A stretch of DNA of 34,212 bases from Pelagibacteraceae bacterium (GTDB lineage: Bacteria; Pseudomonadota; Alphaproteobacteria; HIMB59; GCA-002718135). Where the stretch lies: NCBI GenBank assembly GCA_002718135.1, contig PBDN01000017.1, forward strand, positions 1 through 34,212, in the 5' to 3' direction. Positions 21,348 to 29,754 of the stretch are shown in pieces. Every line of letters starts with the position of its first letter. The first letter of the stretch is position 1. The translations under genes and the position numbers were made by a program. The notes below the pieces were generated by a model that did not search any database, had not been told where the DNA came from, and worked only from the letters and a program-made list of their open reading frames with translations.

Positions 21348-21871
21348 GTAAGCGCCTAATGATAGTTGATGATGATCTTCCATTTAGAGAAAGATTAACA
21401 AAATCTATGGAAAAAAAAGGATTTTCAGTTGAGTCATTTTCTAATTATCAAGATTCTTTGAAAAAAATTGTTAATAGTTATTTTGATTATGCGATTGTAG
21501 ACATGAGATTAGAAGATGGATCAGGCTTAGAATTAATAAAAAAAATTAAAGAATTAAGTCCAGCAACAAAATCTCTTTTATTAACAGGTTATGGCAATAT
21601 AGCCACTGCAGTTGCTGCAATTAAATCAGGTGCAATTGACTATTTACCTAAGCCGGCTGAAATTGAGCAAATTGTTGCTGCATTGACAAATTCTAAGCAA
21701 ATTCTACCACCACCCCCCGAAAATCCTATGACTGCTGATAGAATTAGATGGGAGCATATACAAAGAGTACTTATTCAATGTAATAGAAATATTTCTGAAA
21801 CAGCAAGGAGATTAAGAATGCATAGAAGAACATTACAAAGAATTCTTAACAAACATGCTCCTAGGGAATAG
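21344..21871 (+). CDS. regA: Redox response regulator RegA (PrrA/ActR family)
   Basis: RegA is the DNA-binding partner of RegB and controls respiration and related energy genes. The 175-residue product has a receiver domain with MIVDDD at the N-terminus, the phospho-accepting Asp53 in IVDMRLEDGSG, and the conserved Thr and Lys (LLLTGYG, PKPAE). A proline hinge PPPPENPM follows, then a Fis-type helix-turn-helix at the C-terminus (ISETARRLRMHRRTLQRIL). The hinge and helix-turn-helix are almost invariant in RegA proteins, so the assignment is firm. It ends 14 bp from the convergent ABC gene with no visible terminator hairpin. Confidence 0.95.
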   Translation: MSKRLMIVDDDLPFRERLTKSMEKKGFSVESFSNYQDSLKKIVNSYFDYAIVDMRLEDGSGLELIKKIKELSPATKSLLLTGYGNIATAVAAIKSGAIDYLPKPAEIEQIVAALTNSKQILPPPPENPMTADRIRWEHIQRVLIQCNRNISETARRLRMHRRTLQRILNKHAPRE

Positions 21872-21885
21872 ATTTTATAATTATA

Positions 21886-22806
21886 TTATTGAACTAATTT
21901 TAAAAATACATCTTCTAAATCACTTTCGTATGTATTAATTTCAGTAAATTCAATTTTATTTTTATTTAAAATATCAATAATATTTTTTATAGTCGTTTTA
22001 TTTTTATCATAATTTATTGTTAGTTTATTTGATGATAATGTGGGGCTAAATTCATTTAAATCATTGGGAATGTTTATTGAAGATTTTATAGTAAAACTAA
22101 CTGTTTTATCTGAAATAATATTTAATATATTTTTTTTTGAGTCATCTTTAATCACAATTCCATTGTTTAAAATAGTAATATTGTCACATAATTCTTCTGC
22201 TTCTTGTAAATAGTGTGTAGTTAAGCATATGGTGGTTCCATTATTATTTAATTTTTTTATATAGTTCCATAAAGATGATCTTAAATCCACATCTACCCCA
22301 GCTGTAGGTTCATCTAAAATTAACATTTTTGGCGAATGAACTAATGCTTTCGCAACTAATAAACGCCTTCTCATACCTCCAGATAAAGATCTGGTATACG
22401 CATTTTTTTGTTCAATAAGACCGAGGTTCTGTAATATCTCCTCTGTTTTTCTGAGTTTTTTTGGTATTCCATAAAGACCGGCTTGTAACTCTAACAGTTC
22501 TAGAGGCGTAAAAAAAGGATCTATATTTAATTCTTGGGGAACAATACCAATGTTAAATTTACTCAATTTTGGATTTTTATCTATATTTATACCACATACA
22601 GATACATCTCCTGCAGTTTTTTTTACTAATCCTCCTAATATATTAATAAACGTTGATTTACCTGCTCCATTCGGACCTAAAAGACCATGTATAGTTCCTT
22701 TTAATATTTTAATATTAAATTCATTTAAAGCATCTATTTTGGTATTTTTTTTATAATATATTTTATTAACTTTTTTAGCATCAATTGAATATTTATAATC
22801 TGACAT
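21886..22806 (-). CDS. ABC-2-type transporter ATP-binding protein, no permease adjacent
   Basis: This is the nucleotide-binding subunit of an ABC exporter of the DrrA/YadG type. The 306-residue product has Walker A GLLGPNGAGKSTF (about 42-54), Q-loop region IVPQELNIDP, the signature LSGGMRRRLLVAKAL, Walker B MLILDEPTAGVD and H-loop LTTHYLQEAEELCD. It is followed by a C-terminal extension of about 85 residues, as in ABC-2 drug, lipid or polysaccharide exporters. It contains no membrane segment, so it needs a permease that is not in this window: both neighbours, regA and polA, are unrelated and lie on the other strand. The transported substrate cannot be told from the sequence. Confidence 0.85.
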   Translation of the reverse strand: MSDYKYSIDAKKVNKIYYKKNTKIDALNEFNIKILKGTIHGLLGPNGAGKSTFINILGGLVKKTAGDVSVCGINIDKNPKLSKFNIGIVPQELNIDPFFTPLELLELQAGLYGIPKKLRKTEEILQNLGLIEQKNAYTRSLSGGMRRRLLVAKALVHSPKMLILDEPTAGVDVDLRSSLWNYIKKLNNNGTTICLTTHYLQEAEELCDNITILNNGIVIKDDSKKNILNIISDKTVSFTIKSSINIPNDLNEFSPTLSSNKLTINYDKNKTTIKNIIDILNKNKIEFTEINTYESDLEDVFLKLVQ

Positions 22807-22828
22807 TTTTATTTAGAGTCTATATATT
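22800..22828 (+). promoter_or_regulatory. Candidate promoter for polA
   Basis: CTGACA (22800-22805) is followed after exactly 17 bp by TATATT (22823-22828). It overlaps the start codon of the divergent ABC gene. The predicted transcript would begin near 22835, about 4 nt before the polA ATG, giving an almost leaderless mRNA. No ribosome-binding site precedes that ATG. Confidence 0.48.
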
Positions 22829-22838
22829 TAAAAATCAT

Positions 22839-25580
22839 ATGAATAAACAAAATAGATTAATCTTAATAGATGGATCAGCTTATATTTTTAGGGCTTACTA
22901 TGGCCTCCCCCCAATGAATAGATCTGATGGGACTCCAATTAATGCAGTTTTTGGCTTCACTAACATGTTAGTAAAACTCATTGAAGATTATAGAGATGAT
23001 AAAATGATAGTTGTATTTGATGCAGCAAGAGAAAACTTTAGAAATACAATTTTTAGAGATTATAAAGCTAATAGAGGAGACACTCCTGAAGATTTAATAC
23101 CTCAATTTGATATTATAAGAGAGTGTGTAGATTCTTTTAAAATTCCTCAGATTGAAATAGAAGGTTATGAAGCAGACGATATTATTGCAACATATTGCAA
23201 CCTAGCTAAAAAGCAAAAAATTGAGTCAATTATTGTTTCTTCAGATAAAGATTTAATGCAGTTAGTTAACGATAATATTACAATGCTTGATCCAATGAAG
23301 AATAAAAAAATTGGTATTAATGAAGTAATTGAAAAGTTTGGTCTACCACCAGAAAAGGTAATTCAAATTCAAGCTTTAACAGGTGATAAAGTTGATAATA
23401 TACCAGGAGCTCCTGGTATTGGACCAAAGACGGCCTTCCAACTTATTGAAGAATTTGGCAATGTTCATAACTTAATTAAAAACGCAAATAAAATACCTCA
23501 AGAAAAAAGAAGAAATGTCATAATTGATCATAAATCAGATATTTTGATAAGCTTAGAATTAGTAAAACTAAAAGATAATATAGATTTACCACTTAAGATT
23601 ATTGATATTCATCCTTATTCATCAGTTGTTAAAACTGAAAACTTATCTAATTTTTTATCAAAACAGGGTTTTAAAAGTATTGCTGAAAGATTAAAAAACA
23701 ATTCATTTATTAAAAAAAATGTATCTGAGCAAGTAATAGAAGTAGAATTAAATAATAAATATAATTTAATTAATAACACAAAAGATTTAAACAAATTAAT
23801 AAGCCTTATAAAAAAAACTGGATACTGTGCAATTGATACAGAAACTAATTCTTTAAATGTGGAAGAAGCTATTTTGGTTGGAATATCAATTGCTGTTGAA
23901 GAAAATTCTTCGTATTATATTCCAATAAATCATAAAAATTTAATTGATAAAAAAAGAATAAAAGAACAAATCAACGAAACTGATTTAATTAAATCACTTA
24001 AAATAATATGTAATGATGCTTCTATATTAAAAATAGGGCATAACTTTAAATACGATATTAGGATTTTAGAGAAATATAATTTACAGATTAAGTCTTTAGC
24101 TGACACAATGTTATTATCTTATGCAATTGATAATGGCATAACAAAACACAACATGGATGATTTAGCCTACTTACATTTTCAACATACTAATATAAAATTT
24201 AAAGAATTGGTTGGATCTGGCAAAAAAGAAATTACATTTGATTATGTTGAAATAAATAAGGCTCTTGATTATGCTGCAGAGGATGCCCTTATAACACTAA
24301 AATTATTTAATTTACTTAATTATAGAATAAAAAAAGAAAAAAATAATTTTATTTATAATGAAATAGACCTTCCTTTAATTAATGTTTTAGCTTCAGTCGA
24401 AAAAAATGGAATAAAAATAGATACTAATTATCTCGCAAAGCTTAGCGGTGATTTTGAAAAAGAAAGTTTATTACTAGAAAAAAAAATATTTAAATTAGCA
24501 GGTAAAGTATTTAATATAGGTTCTCCAAAACAGTTAGGTGAAATTTTATTTATAGACCTTAAAATTAAGGGTGCTAAAAAAACAAAATCCGGTACCTTTT
24601 CAACTGATGTTTCTACATTATCTAATTTATCTGATGAGGGTCATGAAATAGCAAGTTTAATATTAGAATGGAGAGAGTTAACAAAATTAAAATCTACTTA
24701 TACAGATGCACTTCAAAGCCAAGCAACTAAAAATAATTCCAGGGTTCATACTTCTTATGGATTGGCAAACACGCTTACAGGCAGATTAAGTTCAAATGAT
24801 CCTAATCTCCAAAATATTCCTATTAGAACCGAAAAAGGTAAAAAAATTCGCGATGCTTTTATTGCAGATAATAAAAATAAACTTGTAAGTTTTGACTATT
24901 CTCAGATTGAACTAAGATTAGCAGCAGAAATTTCAAAAGATAAAAATTTTATGCAAGCTTTTCTTGATGGTGTAGATATTCATGCTTCAACTGCAAAAGA
25001 AATCTTTAATTTGAAAAGTTCAGATATAACTTCAGATTATCGAAGAAAAGCAAAAGCAATTAATTTCGGCATATTATATGGTATTAGTCCTTATGGTTTA
25101 GCAAAACAGTTATCAATTACAAATACTGAAGCAAAAAATTATATTGAAAAATATTTTTCTCGTTACCCAAAAATTAAAGAATATATGGATGATCAAATAA
25201 ATTTTGCTAAAACTAATTATTATGTAGAAACAATTTTTGGAAGAAAGTGTAATATTAAAAGTATAAACGATAAAAATTTTGCTGTTAGAGGTTTTGCTGA
25301 AAGACAATCAATTAATGCACCTATTCAAGGAACTGCTGCAGATATAATTAAAATAGCAATGATTGAAATTCACAAAAATATATTATCAAAAAAACTTAAT
25401 GTAAAAATGCTGTTGCAGGTTCATGATGAATTAATTTTTGAGATAAATGAGAAAGATGTAAAAGAATCTTCAATTATTATAAAGCAAATAATGGAAAAAT
25501 CACATTTACAATATAAGGATTTTACTGTCCCATTAACTGTAGATTTTGGTGTTGGCAATACCTGGGGTGAGTCACATTAA
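22839..25580 (+). CDS. polA: DNA polymerase I
   Basis: Pol I fills gaps, removes RNA primers and acts in excision repair. I start it at the ATG at 22839 (MNKQNRLILIDGSAYIFRAYYGLP, 913 residues). The frame is open back to an ATG at 22785, but that extension overlaps the ABC gene start and is not family-like. All three domains are present: the 5'-3' exonuclease (1 to about 290; YEADDIIAT, VSSDKDLMQLV, GDKVDNIPG); the proofreading 3'-5' exonuclease (about 325-500) with AIDTETNSL, GHNFKYDIRIL and YAAEDALITLKL, so its acidic residues are kept; and the polymerase (about 515-913) with motif A VSFDYSQIELRL, motif B RRKAKAINFGILYG and motif C QVHDELIFE. A very small basic ORF follows without a gap. 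Confidence 0.96.
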   Translation: MNKQNRLILIDGSAYIFRAYYGLPPMNRSDGTPINAVFGFTNMLVKLIEDYRDDKMIVVFDAARENFRNTIFRDYKANRGDTPEDLIPQFDIIRECVDSFKIPQIEIEGYEADDIIATYCNLAKKQKIESIIVSSDKDLMQLVNDNITMLDPMKNKKIGINEVIEKFGLPPEKVIQIQALTGDKVDNIPGAPGIGPKTAFQLIEEFGNVHNLIKNANKIPQEKRRNVIIDHKSDILISLELVKLKDNIDLPLKIIDIHPYSSVVKTENLSNFLSKQGFKSIAERLKNNSFIKKNVSEQVIEVELNNKYNLINNTKDLNKLISLIKKTGYCAIDTETNSLNVEEAILVGISIAVEENSSYYIPINHKNLIDKKRIKEQINETDLIKSLKIICNDASILKIGHNFKYDIRILEKYNLQIKSLADTMLLSYAIDNGITKHNMDDLAYLHFQHTNIKFKELVGSGKKEITFDYVEINKALDYAAEDALITLKLFNLLNYRIKKEKNNFIYNEIDLPLINVLASVEKNGIKIDTNYLAKLSGDFEKESLLLEKKIFKLAGKVFNIGSPKQLGEILFIDLKIKGAKKTKSGTFSTDVSTLSNLSDEGHEIASLILEWRELTKLKSTYTDALQSQATKNNSRVHTSYGLANTLTGRLSSNDPNLQNIPIRTEKGKKIRDAFIADNKNKLVSFDYSQIELRLAAEISKDKNFMQAFLDGVDIHASTAKEIFNLKSSDITSDYRRKAKAINFGILYGISPYGLAKQLSITNTEAKNYIEKYFSRYPKIKEYMDDQINFAKTNYYVETIFGRKCNIKSINDKNFAVRGFAERQSINAPIQGTAADIIKIAMIEIHKNILSKKLNVKMLLQVHDELIFEINEKDVKESSIIIKQIMEKSHLQYKDFTVPLTVDFGVGNTWGESH

Positions 25581-25700
25581 ATGAAAAAAAAAGTAAATAA
25601 AACCAATCCTATGGCAAAAGATTTACGAAGTCCTAAATACAAGCAACGAACTATCAAAAGTAAAAAAATTTATAATAGAAAGAAAAAAAGTGTTAGTTAA
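25581..25700 (+). CDS. Small basic protein, 39 residues, resembling the core of ribosome-rescue factor ArfA
   Basis: An ATG immediately follows the polA stop codon and opens a frame of 39 codons ending in TAA; it overlaps the convergent glutaredoxin gene by a few bases. The product is extremely basic and has no acidic residue except Asp14. Its second half, LRSPKYKQRTIKSKK then IYNRKKK, lines up with the core of E. coli ArfA ([24 protein letters not shown]): Leu, Pro, an aromatic, Lys/Arg-Gln-Arg, Lys, Lys-Lys, then Tyr and Arg-Lys, with a 3-residue deletion. ArfA binds the empty mRNA channel of stalled ribosomes and recruits RF2. The similarity is my own alignment from memory, over about 24 residues. 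A plain conserved basic protein or a chance frame cannot be excluded, although the tight coupling to polA argues for a real gene. No hairpin like that in E. coli arfA mRNA is visible. Confidence 0.6.
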   Translation: MKKKVNKTNPMAKDLRSPKYKQRTIKSKKIYNRKKKSVS

Positions 25701-25936
25701 AAATCTTCATCTGGATTATTAAAAGCAAGCCATTGTTCTAATTGATTATATGTTCCAATATGTTCATTATTAATAATTATTTGAGGAAATGTTTTAGCAT
25801 TAGGAAATTTTTGAAAAAATTCTTCTCTTGTAAAATCTTTATCAAGCATGAGTATTTTAGGATTATGCTGAGCAAGGCGCATTTTGGCTCTATCGCAAAA
25901 TGGACAATTTGTTTTAGAATAAATTTCTGCTTTCAT
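25697..25936 (-). CDS. Glutaredoxin, NrdAB-associated
   Basis: Glutaredoxins pass electrons from glutathione to disulfides. The 79-residue product has the dithiol active site CPFC (residues 11-14), the cis-proline motif FPQIIINNEHIGTYNQL (Thr-Phe-Pro-Gln then Gly), and the length of a classic GrxC-type protein. It is the last gene of the minus-strand nrdA-nrdB group and starts one base inside the nrdB stop codon (TAATG). This supports a role as the direct electron donor to ribonucleotide reductase, whose NrdA ends with the CLTC pair that must be re-reduced. The C-terminal NNPDEDF is acidic. No thioredoxin gene is nearby. Confidence 0.9.
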   Translation of the reverse strand: MKAEIYSKTNCPFCDRAKMRLAQHNPKILMLDKDFTREEFFQKFPNAKTFPQIIINNEHIGTYNQLEQWLAFNNPDEDF

Positions 25937-26925
25937 TAAAAAGCTTCATCAAAACTAAGTGCCCTATCCGTTGGTCTTTGATATTCTGAAACTCTTTTTT
26001 CAAAAAAATTAGTTACATTTTGTACATCAAGCGCTCGCATAAAATCAAATGGATTTTCTGTATTAAAAACTCTGTCAAATTCAAAAAGATCAGCAATTCT
26101 ATCTGCTACTGCTTCAATATATTGACACATTAAATCTGCGTTCATCCCAATTAAGTCAACAGGAAGAGCATCTTTTACAAATTCTTTTTCAAATTCTACC
26201 GCTTCTCTAACTATTTCTTCAAATTGTGATTGAGGCACGTCATTTTGAATTAATGATAAATCTGAAATATCAGAATCCGTTAATGATTTATTATTAAACT
26301 TATCTCTTAGAGTTTTAAACATTAATGATGAAAAACTGAAATGCATTCCTTCATCTCTTGCTATCCAGTCATTTGACAAAGCTAAACCAGGCAACAATCC
26401 TCTTTTGCGGAAATAATAAATAGCACAAAAAGATCCAGCAAAAAACAATCCTTCAACTAATCCAAAACCAATTAGTCTAGTAAGTAAATTTTGATTTCCA
26501 TTTAACCATTTTGATACCCATTGTGCTTTATGATTAATGCATGGTACATTTTGTATAGCATCGAAAAGTAAATCTTTTTCTTTTTGGTCTTTCACATAGG
26601 CTTCTATTTGTAAACCATACATTTCTGCATGAATTGATTCGTTTAACATTTGTATAGATATAAAACATCTTGCTTCAGGAATAAGAATTTCTTTATAAAA
26701 TCTACTAGCTAAATTTTCATTAATCATTGCCTCAGAATTAGCAAAGTAAGCAAGTACATGCTTTATAAAATGTTTCTCTCCATCGTGAAGACTATTTAAA
26801 TCACGTAAATCATCTTGAAGTGAAACTTCTTCTGGAGTCCAAAATGCTTGTATATGTAATTTATATCTATCCCAAATATCCTGATGTTTTATAGGAAATA
26901 TTGACTTAACCCCTTTTGATATCAT
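25936..26925 (-). CDS. nrdB: Ribonucleoside-diphosphate reductase class I, beta subunit
   Basis: NrdB houses the metal site and tyrosyl radical needed by NrdA to reduce ribonucleotides. The 329-residue product resembles the eukaryotic-type R2 (HFIKHVLAYFANSEAMINENL, PEARCFISIQMLNESIHAEMY). Metal ligands identified by spacing: Glu65, Glu96, His99, Glu158, Glu192 and His195. The radical tyrosine is Tyr103 (E-x-x-H-x-x-x-Y). The first ligand is Asp in E. coli (84) and mouse (139). Here it is Glu65, exactly 31 residues before Glu96 as in those proteins, so this is a true substitution. Glu at this position is known from the Mn/Fe class Ic enzyme of Chlamydia, which, however, has Phe instead of the Tyr. 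It follows nrdA by 13 bp and overlaps the glutaredoxin gene by one base. Confidence 0.95.
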   Translation of the reverse strand: MISKGVKSIFPIKHQDIWDRYKLHIQAFWTPEEVSLQDDLRDLNSLHDGEKHFIKHVLAYFANSEAMINENLASRFYKEILIPEARCFISIQMLNESIHAEMYGLQIEAYVKDQKEKDLLFDAIQNVPCINHKAQWVSKWLNGNQNLLTRLIGFGLVEGLFFAGSFCAIYYFRKRGLLPGLALSNDWIARDEGMHFSFSSLMFKTLRDKFNNKSLTDSDISDLSLIQNDVPQSQFEEIVREAVEFEKEFVKDALPVDLIGMNADLMCQYIEAVADRIADLFEFDRVFNTENPFDFMRALDVQNVTNFFEKRVSEYQRPTDRALSFDEAF

Positions 26926-26938
26926 TTATTTTCTCTTT

Positions 26939-29701
26939 CTATGCACTGCATGTTAAACATTCTTCTTGTTCATTGTTTTCTGTAACTTGTTTTTTTAAGA
27001 AATCTTCTTTTGCTATCTGCTCTGATGAAACTGTTACTTTCACCGCATCTACTGCTGATCTACTTCTAAGATAATACATACCTGTTTTAAGACCTTTTTT
27101 CCATGCATACATATGCATTGAATTTACTTTTCCAAAAGTAGGAGAAGAGAGCCATAAATTCATTGATTGTGTTTGATCAATAAAAGGAGCTCTATCAGCT
27201 GCCATATCAATAACTGTTTTTTGAGATGTTTCCCATACTGTTTTATAAGTTTCTTTTAAATCTTGAGGAAAATTAGAAATATTTTGTACAGATCCATTTT
27301 CTAATATTATTTTATCTCGCATTTCTTTGTTCCATAAGTTTCTTTTAGACAGAGCTTTAACAAGATATCTATTAACTAATAAAAATTCTCCAGATAGAGT
27401 TTGTCTTTTATAAATATTAGAAGTTTGAATTTGAAAAGTTTCTGTATTACCTAAAATTATACCAGTTGATGCAGTAGGCATGCATGCTGTTGTTAATGAA
27501 TTTCTTACACCTACTTTTTTTATTTTTTCTCTAAGAGTATCCCAATCCCACATATTTGAGTGTTCTACACCCCATAGATCAAATTGAAATTTGCCTTCTG
27601 ATAGTGGAGATCCTTTGAAAGAAGAATACGCACCTTTTTCTTTTGCTAGTTCACATGATGCTTCCAATGAACCATAGTATATTGTTTCAAAAATTAGCTT
27701 ATTAATTTCTTTTGCTTTGTCACTATCATATGGAATTTCTAATTGAAAATATACATCTGCCAAACCTTGTATTCCGAGACCTATTGGCCTGTGTTTATTA
27801 TTTGATACTTCTGTTTTATTAGTAGGATAAAAATTAATATCAATTACTTGGTCTAAATTCCTAGTCGCTAATTTTGCAGTTTCATATAAACTATTATAAT
27901 CAAATTCTTTCTCATCATTTTTTTTCGATTTTATTATAAATCTTGGAAGAGCTATTGAAGCTAGATTACATACAGAAGTTTCATTTTTATCAGAGTACTC
28001 AACTATTTCAGCACATAAATTGGAAGATTTTATGACACCAATATTTTTTTGATTTGATTTTGTATTTATTGAATCTTTATATAACATATATGGTTGCCCA
28101 GTTTCAATTTGAGCTTCTATTATTTTTGACATCAGATCTCTTGCCTTAATTTTTTCAAGATGAGGATTATCTTTTTCATATTTCTCATATAAATTTACAA
28201 ACTCATCCCCATATTTTTCTGATAAACCAGGGCATTCATGTTCACTCATTAAAGTCCATTCATCATCATCTTCAACTCTTTTCATAAATAAGTCTGGTAT
28301 CCAGAGAGCATAAAATAAATCTCTTGCTCTAAACTCTTCAGCACCAGTATTTTTCCTTAATTCTAAAAACTTATCTATATCTGCGTGCCATGGCTCTAAA
28401 TATACAGCAAAAGAACCCTTTCTTTTACCACCTCCTTGATCTACAGATTTTGCAGTTTCATTAAAAATTTTTAAAAAGGGAATTAGTCCATTTGACTTTC
28501 CATTTGTAGATTTAATCCTACTACCACTTCCTCTTATGTTGTGAGCATGCATACCTATACCGCCAGCAGTTTTGGAAATTAGAGCACAATCTTTAATAGT
28601 ATTAAATATTCCTTCAATAGAATCATCTTCCATACTTATTAAGAAACATGAGGAAAGTTGTTGCATTTTTAATCCACTGTTGAATAAAGTTGGAGTTGCA
28701 TGAGTATAATAACCATTTGATAAGCTATCATAAGTCTTCTTTACTTTTTTTAAATCAAAAGTTTCTCCAGAGACAGTTAGTGCTACACGCATCCAAAGAT
28801 CTTGAGGTCTTTCAATAGTTTTATTTTCAAATTTTAATAAGTAAGCTCTAATTAGAGTGGTAAAAGCAAAATAATCAAAATTGTAATCCCTATCGTAATC
28901 AATTATTGATTCAATTTCATCTGCATTTTGTATTACTTTATTATAATAATCTTCTCTAAGTAGTCCATCATCATAGAGATTTTTAGTAGAAATTATGAAT
29001 CCTGGTGTTTCTTTGTGTAATGAATTTGCTTTAATTCGTGCTGCTAAGTAAGAATAATCAGGATGTTCAACAGTTAATGCCGCTGCTGTTTCTGCAAGAT
29101 AAGTATCAATTTCAATAGAGGTTATTTCATTGTAAAGTCCTGGTACAGCTTTTTGGACAACAGCTATTGGATCTATACTAAGTCCAGTAGAAAGCACAGA
29201 AACACGATTTGTAATTTTATCAAGAGATACTGGTTCTTTTGTATTATCTCTTTTTGTAACCATCATAGAAGATGCTTTAGCCCCAACCCTTTCTTTTAGT
29301 TTTTTTGTATGGTAGCGAGATGCAGCTCGTTGTTCTCTGTATAGAACATATGCTCTAGCAACCTTATGATACTCATCTCTCATTAGAGCTAATTCTACTT
29401 GATCTTGTATATCCTCGATATGAATCATATCTCCATCTGCTATCCTCCTTGTAAGAGCAGAAACAACCTTGTGTGTTAATTTTTCTACAGTTTTATGGAT
29501 ACTATCTTGTTGCTCTTTTTCTTTATTTTTATTATTTCTTATTTTTGTTTGAGCTAAGAAGGCTTTTTTAATTGCATTAGCAATTTTGTCAGATTTAAAT
29601 GGGGTAATAGATCCATCTCTTCTTACAACACTTAGGCTTAGCAAGTTTATGCTCATATCATCATTATTTAATTTTGAAGATACGTGTTGTGTGTCTCTCA
29701 T
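26939..29701 (-). CDS. nrdA: Ribonucleoside-diphosphate reductase class I, alpha subunit, with two ATP-cones
   Basis: NrdA reduces NDPs to dNDPs using the radical from NrdB. The 920-residue product is long because it carries two N-terminal ATP-cone modules: SVVRRDGSITPFKSDKIANA (about 24-127) and MMVTKRDNTKEPVSLDKITN (about 146-240). The second matches the single cone of eukaryotic R1, continuing into LYNEITSIEIDTYLAETAA. The catalytic barrel has the first redox Cys in LSSCFLIS, NLCAEI with the Asn-Cys-Glu active centre, VCNLASIALPRF with the partner Cys, MPTASTG for the phosphate, and the radical-transfer Tyr-Tyr in GMYYLRSR. The C-terminus ends with Cys915 and Cys918 (CLTC), the pair that receives electrons. 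Upstream are an NrdR-like box and a promoter candidate. It heads the nrdA-nrdB-glutaredoxin group. Confidence 0.95.
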   Translation of the reverse strand: MRDTQHVSSKLNNDDMSINLLSLSVVRRDGSITPFKSDKIANAIKKAFLAQTKIRNNKNKEKEQQDSIHKTVEKLTHKVVSALTRRIADGDMIHIEDIQDQVELALMRDEYHKVARAYVLYREQRAASRYHTKKLKERVGAKASSMMVTKRDNTKEPVSLDKITNRVSVLSTGLSIDPIAVVQKAVPGLYNEITSIEIDTYLAETAAALTVEHPDYSYLAARIKANSLHKETPGFIISTKNLYDDGLLREDYYNKVIQNADEIESIIDYDRDYNFDYFAFTTLIRAYLLKFENKTIERPQDLWMRVALTVSGETFDLKKVKKTYDSLSNGYYTHATPTLFNSGLKMQQLSSCFLISMEDDSIEGIFNTIKDCALISKTAGGIGMHAHNIRGSGSRIKSTNGKSNGLIPFLKIFNETAKSVDQGGGKRKGSFAVYLEPWHADIDKFLELRKNTGAEEFRARDLFYALWIPDLFMKRVEDDDEWTLMSEHECPGLSEKYGDEFVNLYEKYEKDNPHLEKIKARDLMSKIIEAQIETGQPYMLYKDSINTKSNQKNIGVIKSSNLCAEIVEYSDKNETSVCNLASIALPRFIIKSKKNDEKEFDYNSLYETAKLATRNLDQVIDINFYPTNKTEVSNNKHRPIGLGIQGLADVYFQLEIPYDSDKAKEINKLIFETIYYGSLEASCELAKEKGAYSSFKGSPLSEGKFQFDLWGVEHSNMWDWDTLREKIKKVGVRNSLTTACMPTASTGIILGNTETFQIQTSNIYKRQTLSGEFLLVNRYLVKALSKRNLWNKEMRDKIILENGSVQNISNFPQDLKETYKTVWETSQKTVIDMAADRAPFIDQTQSMNLWLSSPTFGKVNSMHMYAWKKGLKTGMYYLRSRSAVDAVKVTVSSEQIAKEDFLKKQVTENNEQEECLTCSA

Positions 29702-29738
29702 TTATATTCTATCCATTTTAAAAAATTATTGTCGAAAA

Positions 29739-29754
29739 ACACAATATGTAGTGC
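29739..29754. promoter_or_regulatory. NrdR-like operator box upstream of nrdA
   Basis: The 16-bp palindrome ACACAATATGTAGTGC matches the known NrdR box (ACACWATATATWGTGT) at 14 of 16 positions. It lies 37 bp before the nrdA start. NrdR is the ATP/dATP-sensing repressor of ribonucleotide reductase genes and usually binds two boxes spaced by whole helical turns. A degenerate half-like box, ATACAACAT, begins exactly 31 bp away at 29770 but matches only 8 of 16 positions. nrdR itself is not in the window. Confidence 0.6.

Noticed and set aside
22785..22838. N-terminal extension of polA
   Set aside because: The extra 18 residues overlap the divergent ABC gene start and are unlike Pol I, which begins close to the LILIDGSAYIFRAYY motif.
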